From the NCBI RefSeq assembly GCF_002313155.2, contig NZ_NWFK02000001.1, forward strand, positions 1,302,001 through 1,366,000: a DNA stretch of 64,000 nt, in the 5' to 3' direction. The position numbers and the translations under genes are program-made. Positions 1 to 8,753 of the stretch are shown here, in pieces. Numbering within the stretch: the first letter of the stretch is position 1; each line of letters begins with the position of its first letter. Below the pieces are notes generated by a model that saw only the letters and a list, made by a program, of their open reading frames with translations, had not been told where the DNA came from and did no database searches. The DNA is from Psychrobacter sp. FDAARGOS_221 (lineage in GTDB: Bacteria; Pseudomonadota; Gammaproteobacteria; Pseudomonadales; Moraxellaceae).

Positions 1-154
1 GAAAAGTGTCAGAACATGGCATCATAATCATAGATGTGTTAATCAATGACCCTGTCCAAACATATCACTAAATACCAGCTCTGATATTGAAAGCTCGAAC
101 GTCATTCTTTCACTTAAATGTCAGCCTATTTTGGCTAACCACTAGGAGTAAAAC

Positions 155-652
155 ATGAATTACCTGCGAATCACTGTTACCAGTAGCGCCTTAGTGGGTG
201 CCCTTGCCTTATTATCAGGATGTGCCACTACTCAAGCCTTATCTCCAGAGCAATGTCAAGCCGGCAACTGGAAAGAAATTGGCTATGCCGATGGTACGGT
301 TGGCCGATCAGGCAATTATTTTGGTCGACATGTTGAAAACTGTGCCCCAGTAGCTGGTAGCACCCCGAACCGCGTGTTATGGGAAGAAGGCCGTCAACAA
401 GGGTTAAAAGAGTACTGTACTGAGCTCAATGCGTATAAGCTTGGACGTGAAGGACTTGCTTGGCAGCCTGTTTGTCCAATGGAGAATATCGAAAAGCTAG
501 AAGAAGCCTACAGTCAAGGCCGCTATTACTATATTCGTCAGCGTGACTTAAACTACCTAAGCAGCCCTTATCCTTGGGGCTATGGTCGTTACGGACGCTA
601 TGGCTATGCGCCTTACGGCTATTACAGTCCTTTCTGGCACCCAGTTTGGTAG
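155..652 (+). CDS. DUF2799-family lipoprotein with Gly/Tyr-rich tail
   Basis: Predicted lipoprotein of 165 residues. The signal peptide ends in a lipobox LSGC with the acylated Cys at residue 23. The mature part has the DUF2799 pattern: GNWKEIGYADG, then GRSGNYFGRH, then EGRQQGLKEYC and NAYKLGREG, with conserved cysteines that may form disulfides. The last 30 residues are rich in Gly, Tyr and Pro and differ from the rest of the family. An AGGAG ribosome site at 144-148 fixes the start. A paralogue with a different C-terminal end lies at 28572-29144. The gene stands alone and converges on the exporter gene, with a shared terminator between. Molecular function is unknown for the family; a cell-envelope location is inferred. 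Confidence 0.8.
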   Translation: MNYLRITVTSSALVGALALLSGCATTQALSPEQCQAGNWKEIGYADGTVGRSGNYFGRHVENCAPVAGSTPNRVLWEEGRQQGLKEYCTELNAYKLGREGLAWQPVCPMENIEKLEEAYSQGRYYYIRQRDLNYLSSPYPWGYGRYGRYGYAPYGYYSPFWHPVW

Positions 653-732
653 CCCCTGTGTAGTCCCTGTCGCTTATTTGCATACTTATTGGACAGCTGC
701 ACTATCACGCATCAGCATGCGTTCACAAATTA

Positions 733-771
733 AAATAGCCACTATCAAGTTATGCTCGATAGTGGCTATTT
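733..771. terminator. Bidirectional intrinsic terminator
   Basis: Perfect 14-bp stem (733-746 with 758-771) around an 11-nt loop, in A/T-rich flanks. It sits between the convergent lipoprotein and exporter genes and can serve both. Confidence 0.75.
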
Positions 772-817
772 ATTAGTATCAAATCTGCTTTTAATTAATC
801 TGGCTCAAATAATTAAC

Positions 818-2050
818 TTAAGTCGTGTGGTCTAAGTTTAAGTTCTTATCGACACGGTAAACCAAAAACGTACCCAAACACATCAATATACACATGGTCA
901 CGCCAAGCTTAGCCACTGGATTTACCGGGAATAGATTTAACAGCAATCCGCCGAAAATACCTACACAGAACATCAAAGAACCTTGCAGCGCACTGGCCAT
1001 ACCCGCACGGTGTTTTTGAAATGCCAATGCAATGGCCGAAGCGTTTGGCTGAGTCAAACCTAAGGCTGCAATACAAAAGAAAATACAGCATAATACCAGC
1101 GGTAACCAAGCCTCTGCACCATAAATGACACCCAGTAGTAACAAACAGGTAGCCGAAATGGCCTGTATGGTTGCCCCAAATCTAAGCAAGGTAATCAGAC
1201 GATAACGGTTGGTTAAGAACTGGTTAATCTGAGTAAGCGCCACAAAGCCCGCGGCGTTCATACCAAATATCAAACTAAACTGGGTTTCTGTTAATCCATA
1301 ACCATCCATTAATAGCTCAGGAGCAGCACTAATATACACAAACATAGCGCCCATCAACATGCCTGCACCGATTGCAGGATAGCCAAATGACGGATCTTTT
1401 AACAGATCTAAATACTGGCTAAGCACTGTACTAAATGGACGATGACTGCGGTTTTCTTCGGTCAGTGTTTCTTTAAAGAAGAAACGGGTTAGCAATAGGT
1501 TTAAAATGCCAAACCCTGCCAAAAACCAAAAAATGGCATGCCAACTAAAAAAGGTCAAAAATGCCGCACCCAATGATGGCGCAAGAATCGGAGCCAGTCC
1601 CATCACCAATACCATGATCGAAAAGGCTTTGGCCATTTGCTTGGGCGGCAAGGTGTCACGAATTGCCGCTCTGGTCACTACTGCACCCACACAAGCGCCT
1701 AATGCCTGCAGTGTACGCGCTGCAAACAGTACATATTCACTGTTGGTCGTGGCACAAATCACCGACGCAATCACATACAAGGTCATGCCAAAATATAACG
1801 GCTTCACTCGGCCGACTCGGTCACTCAGCGGCCCATATACCAGCTGGCCAAACACCAGTCCCACAAAGTATGCAGGCACAGAGTTGGCTATAGCAGCGGT
1901 ACTGATACCAAAATCATCTGCCATGGTCGGCAAGGCTGGCAAATACATATCAATCGATAACGGCCCAATAGCAACAATCAGCCCGAGCATCATAATCCAT
2001 GCTACTGGCAGTCTTGAGGGCGCCGATTGAGGGGTTTGGTTGTTTGTCAT
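818..2050 (-). CDS. Bcr/CflA-type MFS drug efflux transporter
   Basis: Inner-membrane major facilitator of 410 residues with about 12 hydrophobic segments, the usual length for the Bcr/CflA subfamily of drug:proton antiporters. The first helix carries SIDMYLPALPTMADDFG, typical of Bcr/CflA. The loop after helix 2 has the MFS motif A form GPLSDRVGRVKP. Helix 4 contains the RTLQALGAC stretch typical of DHA1 exporters. It is transcribed alone, towards the terminator at 733-771. The substrate cannot be read from sequence; bicyclomycin or chloramphenicol-like drugs are family precedents only. Confidence 0.85.
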   Translation of the reverse strand: MTNNQTPQSAPSRLPVAWIMMLGLIVAIGPLSIDMYLPALPTMADDFGISTAAIANSVPAYFVGLVFGQLVYGPLSDRVGRVKPLYFGMTLYVIASVICATTNSEYVLFAARTLQALGACVGAVVTRAAIRDTLPPKQMAKAFSIMVLVMGLAPILAPSLGAAFLTFFSWHAIFWFLAGFGILNLLLTRFFFKETLTEENRSHRPFSTVLSQYLDLLKDPSFGYPAIGAGMLMGAMFVYISAAPELLMDGYGLTETQFSLIFGMNAAGFVALTQINQFLTNRYRLITLLRFGATIQAISATCLLLLGVIYGAEAWLPLVLCCIFFCIAALGLTQPNASAIALAFQKHRAGMASALQGSLMFCVGIFGGLLLNLFPVNPVAKLGVTMCILMCLGTFLVYRVDKNLNLDHTT

Positions 2051-2277
2051 AAATACACTGAGACCTAATAGTTAAAGTGAATCTTGATATTCGGATAATC
2101 GATACTGGCTATATGACTAATTAAAGCTATATGAGTAACTAAAAACACTTACCAAGTTAAAATGCTTAATGCGATAAATGGTGAGAGTAATGAAAAGCGG
2201 GATATATTACCATCAACGCTTCATTTAATCTTAATTACAAACGCAATATCAACAGGTCTTTAACAGCACATCAACAG

Positions 2278-3090
2278 TTAGCGAAACTGGCGTTTTAAAA
2301 ACTGCACACTATTATCTTTGGCTTTTTTGATTGCTAGCTTGCGGTTCTTACCGCCGCCCATCAATTTTAACTGCCACACTTTTTCGTTATAAAGCGCGCA
2401 GCTACTTTGTTTAGTCATATAGTTAATGACACGCTTGCCAGCTAATACTGCATCAGGAGAGCGCTGTGCAATCTCTGTTGCCAATGCTCGTGCACGCTGC
2501 TCTGGATCGTCATCTAGGTGACTGACCAAACCATACTCTTTGGCGGTTTTGGCATCAATTAAGCGCGCTGTCATGGTCAGCTCTTTTAACGCATCAGCAG
2601 ACAATACCTGTAGCGCCGACTGAGTTAAGCCCATATCTGGCACCAGACCCCACTTGGCTTCCATAATGGCAAACTGACAGTCTGGTGAGGTAATACGAAA
2701 ATCACAAGCCAATGCCAACTGTGTGCCGGCACCGATACAATAACCATGCGTCACTACGATAACCGGCATCGGAACTTCACGCCAAATTAAGCATACGCGT
2801 TGGAAAATACTTTGCGTCGGCTTTAACAGTTCATACAGACCCATTAATGCATTTTTTGGATTATTCAAATCACCCAAGTCGATACCGGCACAAAACACAT
2901 CACCCGCGCCTTTGATAATCACCGCGCGAATGTCTCTGTCTTTTTTCAAACGCTGCGCCACATCAATCAGCTCACGCATCATATTAAAGCTCATTGCGTT
3001 CTTTTTATCTGCTCGATTGAGCGTCAGGGTTAGTATTTGTTCTGAGACATCCAGCGAAATCAATTGGTAATTTTTGGTTAGTAACGACAT
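2278..3090 (-). CDS. Crotonase-fold enoyl-CoA hydratase/isomerase family protein
   Basis: Crotonase-superfamily acyl-CoA enzyme of 270 residues. The oxyanion-hole segments are visible: FCAGIDLGDL (66-75) and GYCIGAGTQLALACD (116-130). Of the two glutamates used by classical enoyl-CoA hydratase, the first is replaced by Gln124. The second is kept as Glu144 in IMEAKWGLVPD, and Asp152 lies eight residues on, the spacing seen in dienoyl-CoA isomerases. The overall pattern resembles a group annotated broadly as enoyl-CoA hydratases in proteobacteria. A role in fatty acid or alkene-acid breakdown is inferred; simple hydratase activity is doubtful. The gene is monocistronic and lies upstream of the MFS gene on the same strand with a 227-nt gap. 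Confidence 0.85.
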   Translation of the reverse strand: MSLLTKNYQLISLDVSEQILTLTLNRADKKNAMSFNMMRELIDVAQRLKKDRDIRAVIIKGAGDVFCAGIDLGDLNNPKNALMGLYELLKPTQSIFQRVCLIWREVPMPVIVVTHGYCIGAGTQLALACDFRITSPDCQFAIMEAKWGLVPDMGLTQSALQVLSADALKELTMTARLIDAKTAKEYGLVSHLDDDPEQRARALATEIAQRSPDAVLAGKRVINYMTKQSSCALYNEKVWQLKLMGGGKNRKLAIKKAKDNSVQFLKRQFR

Positions 3091-3204
3091 AACGTTGGCC
3101 TTAAATTAAAATGGTAATAAAAAAAGCAGTAACAATAATAATAACGCTAATAAGAAAGACAGTAACTGTAAAAATAATAGTTGTGATAATGTTAGATAAC
3201 CAGA

Positions 3205-6200
3205 TTAAATCATTTTCCAAATCATATCATTTTCACTCAATGACTTATTCTCTGTATCCTCGATTTGCTGGGTAATATACGCCTCTAAATCTAGCGACTG
3301 TAATTGCTCTAAGCTATCGACCAGCGCCTCATAGTGCGGCTGTAACATGCTAAATTGTGATGGCGTGGTGTGCTGCACATTGAGCAAACACTTATCTTCT
3401 AAGTCCTGACTGGCTTGACGAATTTGTGGCACACCAGAGTAACGACTCGCGCCTAACACTCGGTGCGCAATTTGCCCTAGCTCCTCACGATCTCGCATCT
3501 CCCAAGCCGCTTCAAGTGCCTCAAGCTCCTCAGGCACAGATTGCTGCATCATTAATAGCAGCTGCTTAGCGAGCTCCGGTTTATTGGCTGAACGTACCAG
3601 CGCATCTCGCCAGTCTACAACCAGCATCTCGTTATCAGAGCTCTCATCTTGCGAGATATCAGTTAACTGATCTGATCCAATCAATGATTGTTGTTGCGCC
3701 TCTTTTCTTAACGAGTTGACCGGCGTTTCATTACCGCGTCCTAGCCAGCGCTGTAAGATTTGTAGTAACTGTGGGCGACTAATAGGCTTACCGACATAAT
3801 CATCAATACCGGCATTGATCAAGCGCTCCTTTCCATCTGCCAAACCGTGTGCAGTTAACGCAATAATAGGCAATTTCTTAATATCAGCGCGATGGTTTTG
3901 CTGGGCATCTGCTTCTAGTTGACGTATTTTCTTGGCCGCTTCATCACCAGACATACGTGGCATCTGAACGTCCATAAACACCAAATCAATGTTATGCGCT
4001 GAGCCGTCAGTCACTGGCTTGTCTTGAGAATCATCGGATTCATATAAATTATGCCCATCGTATTCTAAATCAGTCAATTGCTTGGTTTCAGACATCAGCT
4101 GCTGACTGATAATATCAACCGCATCATAGCCACTGTTGGCGGTAATCACTTTGATACCCAGCTCGCTGAGTAACGCATCTAATACCAGTAAGTTTGGTAG
4201 GTGATCATCAACGGCTAATACAGTCACCCCTTTCCAGGTTGGCGGAGCGACCATGGTCGACATATTCACCGTACGCGTGTCTAGCATGCGATACAGTTGA
4301 CGCTTGTCTAATGGCTGATACAGACCGCCGGCTTTATAGCGCTCTAACAGCGTTGCATCAAGCGCTACCTGATAGCCATAAATGGCCAACTTGCCTTGGT
4401 AGTGCAATCGAATTTGTTTTAATAAAGCCGCCCTGTCCTCACTGCCCTCACCTTCACTGCCATCGATGACGACCCAATCCCAACGCTTACCTTCTTCTTT
4501 TAAGCGCTCTAACGCACCGGCCAAGGAACGAGCCACTGTGACATTAATATTGAGTGGTCGTAGCGCTGCCATAAACACTTGTATCGTCGGTGCATGGTTG
4601 ATCCAAACCAACATATCAAACGGCTTATCATCACCGCCTTGCGCCTGCGCAAAAGGACGTAATATCGGCAGTTGAAACTGAGCTTCATTGTCAATGTCTT
4701 CAAAGGTACTGCCAAACTCAATATCAGTTGGCGCATCTACCTCGACATGGGCTGGAATACTAAACCAAAACGTCGCGCCGGTTCTAACGATAGGCTTGCT
4801 GACCGTCGCCCCCTGCAAGGTTGGATCAGGCAATGCCAATGGCTCATTATTGGCATTATTATCATTATTATAAAAGCCGATTTTACCGCCCATTAGGCGT
4901 GTCAACTGCTTGGAGATAACCAGACCCAGACCGGTGCCGCCATATTGACGGGTAATAGAAGGGTCACCTTGGCTAAAGCTTTTGAACAGTTGGGTTTTGG
5001 CTTTATCAGACAATCCGTGACCAGTATCCTGAATGGCAATATGAATCATGCCATCATTGGGTTGGCTGGTCGCATTATTAGCGGTATCTGAAGTCTCATT
5101 ATCTGCTTGGTTATCGGCCTGTTGTACAGCGATTGCTGACTCATCAGCCACTTCATCAACACCGACTCGCACTACTACTTCACCCACGTCTGTGAACTTA
5201 ATAGCGTTGCCCACTAGATTGGTGAGTACCTGCTTGATGCGTAACGCATCGCCGATAATGGTATTGGGCACATCGTTGTAATACATGACCGCCATACGCA
5301 GCCCTTTTTCTGCTGCTAACGGCGACAACATATCCATCACATCATAAATAGCAGAATATAGACTAAACTCATGCTTATCGAGTATCAGCTTGCCCGCTTC
5401 AATTTTTGAAAAGTCCAGTACATCATTCACCAATGCCAATAAATGTGCTGAGGACTTGCGAATAGTCTGCACATACAGATCTTGCTCTGCAGTCAATTCA
5501 CCATGGCGCGCCAGCAAGTTAATAAAACCATCAATACTATTTAAAGGCGTACGCAGCTCATGACTGATATTGGCCAAAAAGGCGGACTTGGCTTGGCTAC
5601 TTGAGATGGCTTGATCTCGCGCTTCACGGATAAAGATGTTTTGCATCTCCATCTCATCAAATGCGTCACGTAAGTCTTCTTCAGTCTGATCGGAGTGATC
5701 TTTTAACTCTTGGAAATCACCATATAGTCGGCGCAAGGTCTTCACCAAGTCTTGTTGCAGCTGATTTAGCTCACCACTTGATTCAGTATTCACCGGCAAA
5801 TACATATTCTCAGGACTAATCTGCTGCAGATGCAGGCGCAAATCATAGATGGGTACAATCCAGCGCTTGGCATAAATATTTAGACTTAATAGCAGCATTA
5901 GTAGTGTAAATAAACCGGTCACCCCGAGCCCAAGCCATACTTTGAGCTGTGCAATGGTTAATGGCTCATTGTCCATATCCACAAACAGCCAGTATTTAAG
6001 ACCATCATACTCACCCAATAGATGACCATAGGCTGTGCCCGCCGGGGTTGCAATGCCCGAGATAAAGTCCTCTTGCTCTGTCTTTGCCGTTAAATGAATC
6101 CAAGGCGCTGCAGTTTGATCCCCTGAGGAGGCCAACTTTTTGCCTTTTTCATCAATAATCGCCACCCGATGGATATGCAGATCATTATTCATCGAGGTTA

Positions 6201-6549
6201 AAATAGTACTAATACGAGACTGCACATCATCTAACGAAGGCATATCTGGTTGCTCAGCTTGATTTTGAGACTGATTCTGATCTTGCCCTGAGGTGCCAGT
6301 TTGATCTTGATTTTGTGATTCGGCCAATGCCTGCTGACTGTCTATCATCGCAGGCAAGATTTGTTTCACCATCGGCTCATAGCGAATCAAAGCAGCTGTT
6401 GCTACAGTTCGCTGCTCGGACTTAATAGCCTTACTCGATTCTTTTTCAACCAAATAGGCACCCACTGCCGCCAAGATGACTGTCGGTAAAAAAACCAGCA
6501 AAATCAGTTGTGCATAAGCACTGCTAAAATCAATTATCTTTTTTCGCAT
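3205..6549 (-). CDS. gacS: Hybrid sensor histidine kinase GacS/BarA
   Basis: Membrane-bound hybrid kinase of 1114 residues that in this family phosphorylates the response regulator GacA/UvrY and so controls CsrA-titrating small RNAs. Order of parts: TM1 (about 13-34), a Gln-rich periplasmic domain, TM2 (about 203-227), a HAMP-like segment, HisKA with ISHELRTPLNS and His330, an ATPase domain with NLVGNAIKF and GTGLGLVISK, a degenerate receiver (about 645-755), a true receiver with DD781-782, Asp860 and Lys921, and an Hpt domain with His1029. Q/N-rich insertions occur at 475-500 and 560-572. It diverges from cysM, the same neighbourhood as in Pseudomonas. The start lies inside a 14-bp tandem repeat that supplies two out-of-frame ATGs upstream, and no good ribosome site is visible. 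Confidence 0.9.
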   Translation of the reverse strand: MRKKIIDFSSAYAQLILLVFLPTVILAAVGAYLVEKESSKAIKSEQRTVATAALIRYEPMVKQILPAMIDSQQALAESQNQDQTGTSGQDQNQSQNQAEQPDMPSLDDVQSRISTILTSMNNDLHIHRVAIIDEKGKKLASSGDQTAAPWIHLTAKTEQEDFISGIATPAGTAYGHLLGEYDGLKYWLFVDMDNEPLTIAQLKVWLGLGVTGLFTLLMLLLSLNIYAKRWIVPIYDLRLHLQQISPENMYLPVNTESSGELNQLQQDLVKTLRRLYGDFQELKDHSDQTEEDLRDAFDEMEMQNIFIREARDQAISSSQAKSAFLANISHELRTPLNSIDGFINLLARHGELTAEQDLYVQTIRKSSAHLLALVNDVLDFSKIEAGKLILDKHEFSLYSAIYDVMDMLSPLAAEKGLRMAVMYYNDVPNTIIGDALRIKQVLTNLVGNAIKFTDVGEVVVRVGVDEVADESAIAVQQADNQADNETSDTANNATSQPNDGMIHIAIQDTGHGLSDKAKTQLFKSFSQGDPSITRQYGGTGLGLVISKQLTRLMGGKIGFYNNDNNANNEPLALPDPTLQGATVSKPIVRTGATFWFSIPAHVEVDAPTDIEFGSTFEDIDNEAQFQLPILRPFAQAQGGDDKPFDMLVWINHAPTIQVFMAALRPLNINVTVARSLAGALERLKEEGKRWDWVVIDGSEGEGSEDRAALLKQIRLHYQGKLAIYGYQVALDATLLERYKAGGLYQPLDKRQLYRMLDTRTVNMSTMVAPPTWKGVTVLAVDDHLPNLLVLDALLSELGIKVITANSGYDAVDIISQQLMSETKQLTDLEYDGHNLYESDDSQDKPVTDGSAHNIDLVFMDVQMPRMSGDEAAKKIRQLEADAQQNHRADIKKLPIIALTAHGLADGKERLINAGIDDYVGKPISRPQLLQILQRWLGRGNETPVNSLRKEAQQQSLIGSDQLTDISQDESSDNEMLVVDWRDALVRSANKPELAKQLLLMMQQSVPEELEALEAAWEMRDREELGQIAHRVLGASRYSGVPQIRQASQDLEDKCLLNVQHTTPSQFSMLQPHYEALVDSLEQLQSLDLEAYITQQIEDTENKSLSENDMIWKMI

Positions 6550-6580
6550 ATCAGTTGTCGCATATCAGTTGTCGCATCTC
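6546..6580 (-). repeat. 14-bp tandem repeat spanning the gacS start codon
   Basis: Two full copies of a 14-bp unit (6546-6559 and 6560-6573 on the + strand) and a partial third. On the gene strand they give the motif ATGCGA three times, starting at 6577, 6563 and 6549. Only the last is in frame with gacS. The first two read into short ORFs of 8 and 9 codons. Confidence 0.85.
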
Positions 6581-6700
6581 AGGTTCGGCAAGTTAGGTAC
6601 TATAGGCCGCCTTATAAACTTATATAAAAAGCATTTCGTTCACCTAAGTTAAGTGTAACAGGTTTTCAACGTATTGCAGATAACCAGTTGCTACTCAAAG

Positions 6701-6709
6701 TGTTATAAT
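6701..6709 (+). promoter_or_regulatory. Extended -10 promoter for cysM
   Basis: TGTTATAAT at 6701-6709 is an extended -10 with a perfect TATAAT hexamer, 71 nt before the cysM ATG. No good -35 is found at normal spacing, which fits an extended -10 promoter. Confidence 0.5.
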
Positions 6710-6779
6710 CTTTTACATTTAGTCTGTCGCATTTAAAGTCTGTTTTATTTATTAAACCAAACATACATTGAGAGCTTTT

Positions 6780-7727
6780 ATGTCAAATTCCAACCAAAAT
6801 CCGGTGAGCTTTATTGAACAAATCAGCACGTTAGCAGACTGTGTTGGCAATACTCCCTTGGTGTCTTTACAGCGCTTACCACAGCTTGAAGGGGTTTCTG
6901 ACCAGGTTCAACTGCTTGCCAAGCTTGAAGGCAACAATCCAGCCAGCTCAGTAAAAGATCGTCCAGCGTTTAATATGATTTTGCAGGCAGAAAAGCGAGG
7001 TGATATTAAGCCAGGTGATACTTTAATTGAAGCCACCAGTGGCAATACCGGCATTGCTTTGGCCATGGTCGCTGCGATGCGTGGCTACGAGATGATCTTA
7101 CTGATGCCAACCAACTCAACGCAAGAGCGTAAAGATGCAATGGCGGCATACGGCGCTACATTAATTGAGGTCGACGAAGGTATTGAAGCTGCCCGTGACC
7201 AAGCGTTACAGATGCAAGCAGATGGCAAAGGTATTGTGCTTAATCAGTTTGCTAACCCAGACAACAGTGCCGCACACTATGCCACGACAGGTCCTGAATT
7301 ATGGCGTCAAACTAACGGGCGTATTACCCACTTTATTAGCTCTATGGGTACTACCGGCACCATCTCTGGCACAGGTAAATATTTAAAAGAGCAAAACCCA
7401 GACATCCAAGTGATTGGTCTGCAGCCAGATGACAGATCTTCGATTGCTGGTATTCGCCGTTGGCCAGAAGCCTATAAGCCTGAAATTTATGATGCCAGTG
7501 TTATCGATCGCGTTATCGATATCAACCAGCACACCGCGGAAGACTATATGCGTAAACTAGCACGCACTGAAGGCATTTTGGCCGGTGTTTCCTCTGGTGC
7601 AGCAGCGTGGGCGGCGATACAAGTGGCAAAAGAAATTAGTGCCTCTGATGCTGACGCTGTGATTGCCTTTATTGTCTGTGACCGTGGTGACAGATACTTA
7701 TCTACTGGCTTATTTACCGCTCAATAA
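6780..7727 (+). CDS. cysM: Cysteine synthase B (O-acetylserine sulfhydrylase)
   Basis: PLP enzyme that makes cysteine from O-acetylserine and sulfide or thiosulfate. ADCVGNTPLVSLQRL opens the protein, the PLP lysine is Lys59 in SSVKDRP, SGNTGIALA binds the substrate carboxylate, and GTTGTISGTGKYLK is the phosphate-binding loop. The 315-residue length and the start resemble CysM more than CysK. I chose ATG 6780 with GAGAG just upstream; a TTG at 6768 is in frame but less likely. It is the first gene of a + strand run whose order (gacS, cysM, rlmD, relA) is known from Pseudomonas. Confidence 0.92.
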   Translation: MSNSNQNPVSFIEQISTLADCVGNTPLVSLQRLPQLEGVSDQVQLLAKLEGNNPASSVKDRPAFNMILQAEKRGDIKPGDTLIEATSGNTGIALAMVAAMRGYEMILLMPTNSTQERKDAMAAYGATLIEVDEGIEAARDQALQMQADGKGIVLNQFANPDNSAAHYATTGPELWRQTNGRITHFISSMGTTGTISGTGKYLKEQNPDIQVIGLQPDDRSSIAGIRRWPEAYKPEIYDASVIDRVIDINQHTAEDYMRKLARTEGILAGVSSGAAAWAAIQVAKEISASDADAVIAFIVCDRGDRYLSTGLFTAQ

Positions 7728-7816
7728 GTGGCTGTAAATAATCGACTGACTCATTAGGTTTATTGCTTAGTTTTTGAAGCTGAATATATAAACCATAACG
7801 CCTGACAGAGTATGTT

Positions 7817-8638
7817 ATGACTGACTTTGCTAACCGCCCTATTTTGGTATTTGATGTCGAAACCGTCGCTGATATCGACGGGGCGCGTCGCATCTATCCA
7901 GAGCTGGCATCGCTTAATGACCAAGATGCACTGACCGCATTGACCAGCCTACGCACTCAAGAAGCAGGCCATGACTTCATGCGCCTGCCCTTACATCGTA
8001 TTGTCTGCATCTCTGTACTGTATATAAAATCAGGTCAATTTTCTTTATTTTCACTCACTGCTGACGAGCACAGTGAAAAAGAAATCTTAGCTACTTTTTT
8101 CCGCGCCTTTAATGACCTACAAAGCTTACCGCAATTAGTCAGCTGGAATGGCTCAGGCTTTGATATTCCTGTGATTATCTACCGCGCCATGCAGTATGAT
8201 TTAAGCGTGCCTTTGTTGTTTGAAACCGGCGACCGTATTCACAGCATGCGCTTTGACAACTATGTCAGTCGTTATCATGATCGACATCTGGACTTAATGG
8301 ATCGATTTAGCCAATATGGCAGCAGTCGTCGTGAATCCATGAATTTGGTAGCCAGTCTCTATGGTCTGCCTGGCAAAACCGATATCGATGGCAGCATGGT
8401 CGGTGACTTAGTTCAGCGAGAACAGTGGCATGAGCTTGCGCTGTATTGCGAGTCAGACGCATTGAATACGTGGCTAATCTTCTTACGTTGGCTGCGTTTA
8501 ACTGGCACCTTAAATTCTGCCAACTTTGAGAGCTGGCAGGCACAAACTCGTGACTATCTCAGCACCAAGCGTGAGGCCGATGACAGCATACGTCATCAAG
8601 CCTTTTTGGATCATTGGCCTGATGTGTCTAACAGCTAA
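7817..8638 (+). CDS. Predicted 3'-5' exonuclease, PolB-like DnaQ superfamily
   Basis: Cytosolic nuclease of 273 residues, related to the proofreading domain of family B DNA polymerases but without a polymerase. The three exonuclease motifs are present: Exo I FDVETV with Asp13 and Glu15, Exo II SWNGSGFDIPV with Asn111 and Asp116, and Exo III YCESDALNTW with Tyr210 and Asp214. These acids bind the two catalytic metals. It lies between cysM and rlmD, a place that is empty in the Pseudomonas cluster as I recall it. Substrate is unknown; DNA repair or RNA trimming are both possible. The family is widespread but poorly characterised. Confidence 0.85.
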   Translation: MTDFANRPILVFDVETVADIDGARRIYPELASLNDQDALTALTSLRTQEAGHDFMRLPLHRIVCISVLYIKSGQFSLFSLTADEHSEKEILATFFRAFNDLQSLPQLVSWNGSGFDIPVIIYRAMQYDLSVPLLFETGDRIHSMRFDNYVSRYHDRHLDLMDRFSQYGSSRRESMNLVASLYGLPGKTDIDGSMVGDLVQREQWHELALYCESDALNTWLIFLRWLRLTGTLNSANFESWQAQTRDYLSTKREADDSIRHQAFLDHWPDVSNS

Positions 8639-8753
8639 TACCTAATCAGGCTGAAACATTGCTTGATGGCCTCAAAGCCTTGGTTTATGTGTTAAAATCG
8701 ACTCTGATATCTCCACCCTATTTTTTCAGCACTTTTAATAAACAGGCAGGTCT

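Noticed and set aside
1506..2030. Long open frame of 174 codons opposite the MFS exporter gene
   Set aside because: Mirror frame of a clear coding gene; no ribosome site and no family pattern.
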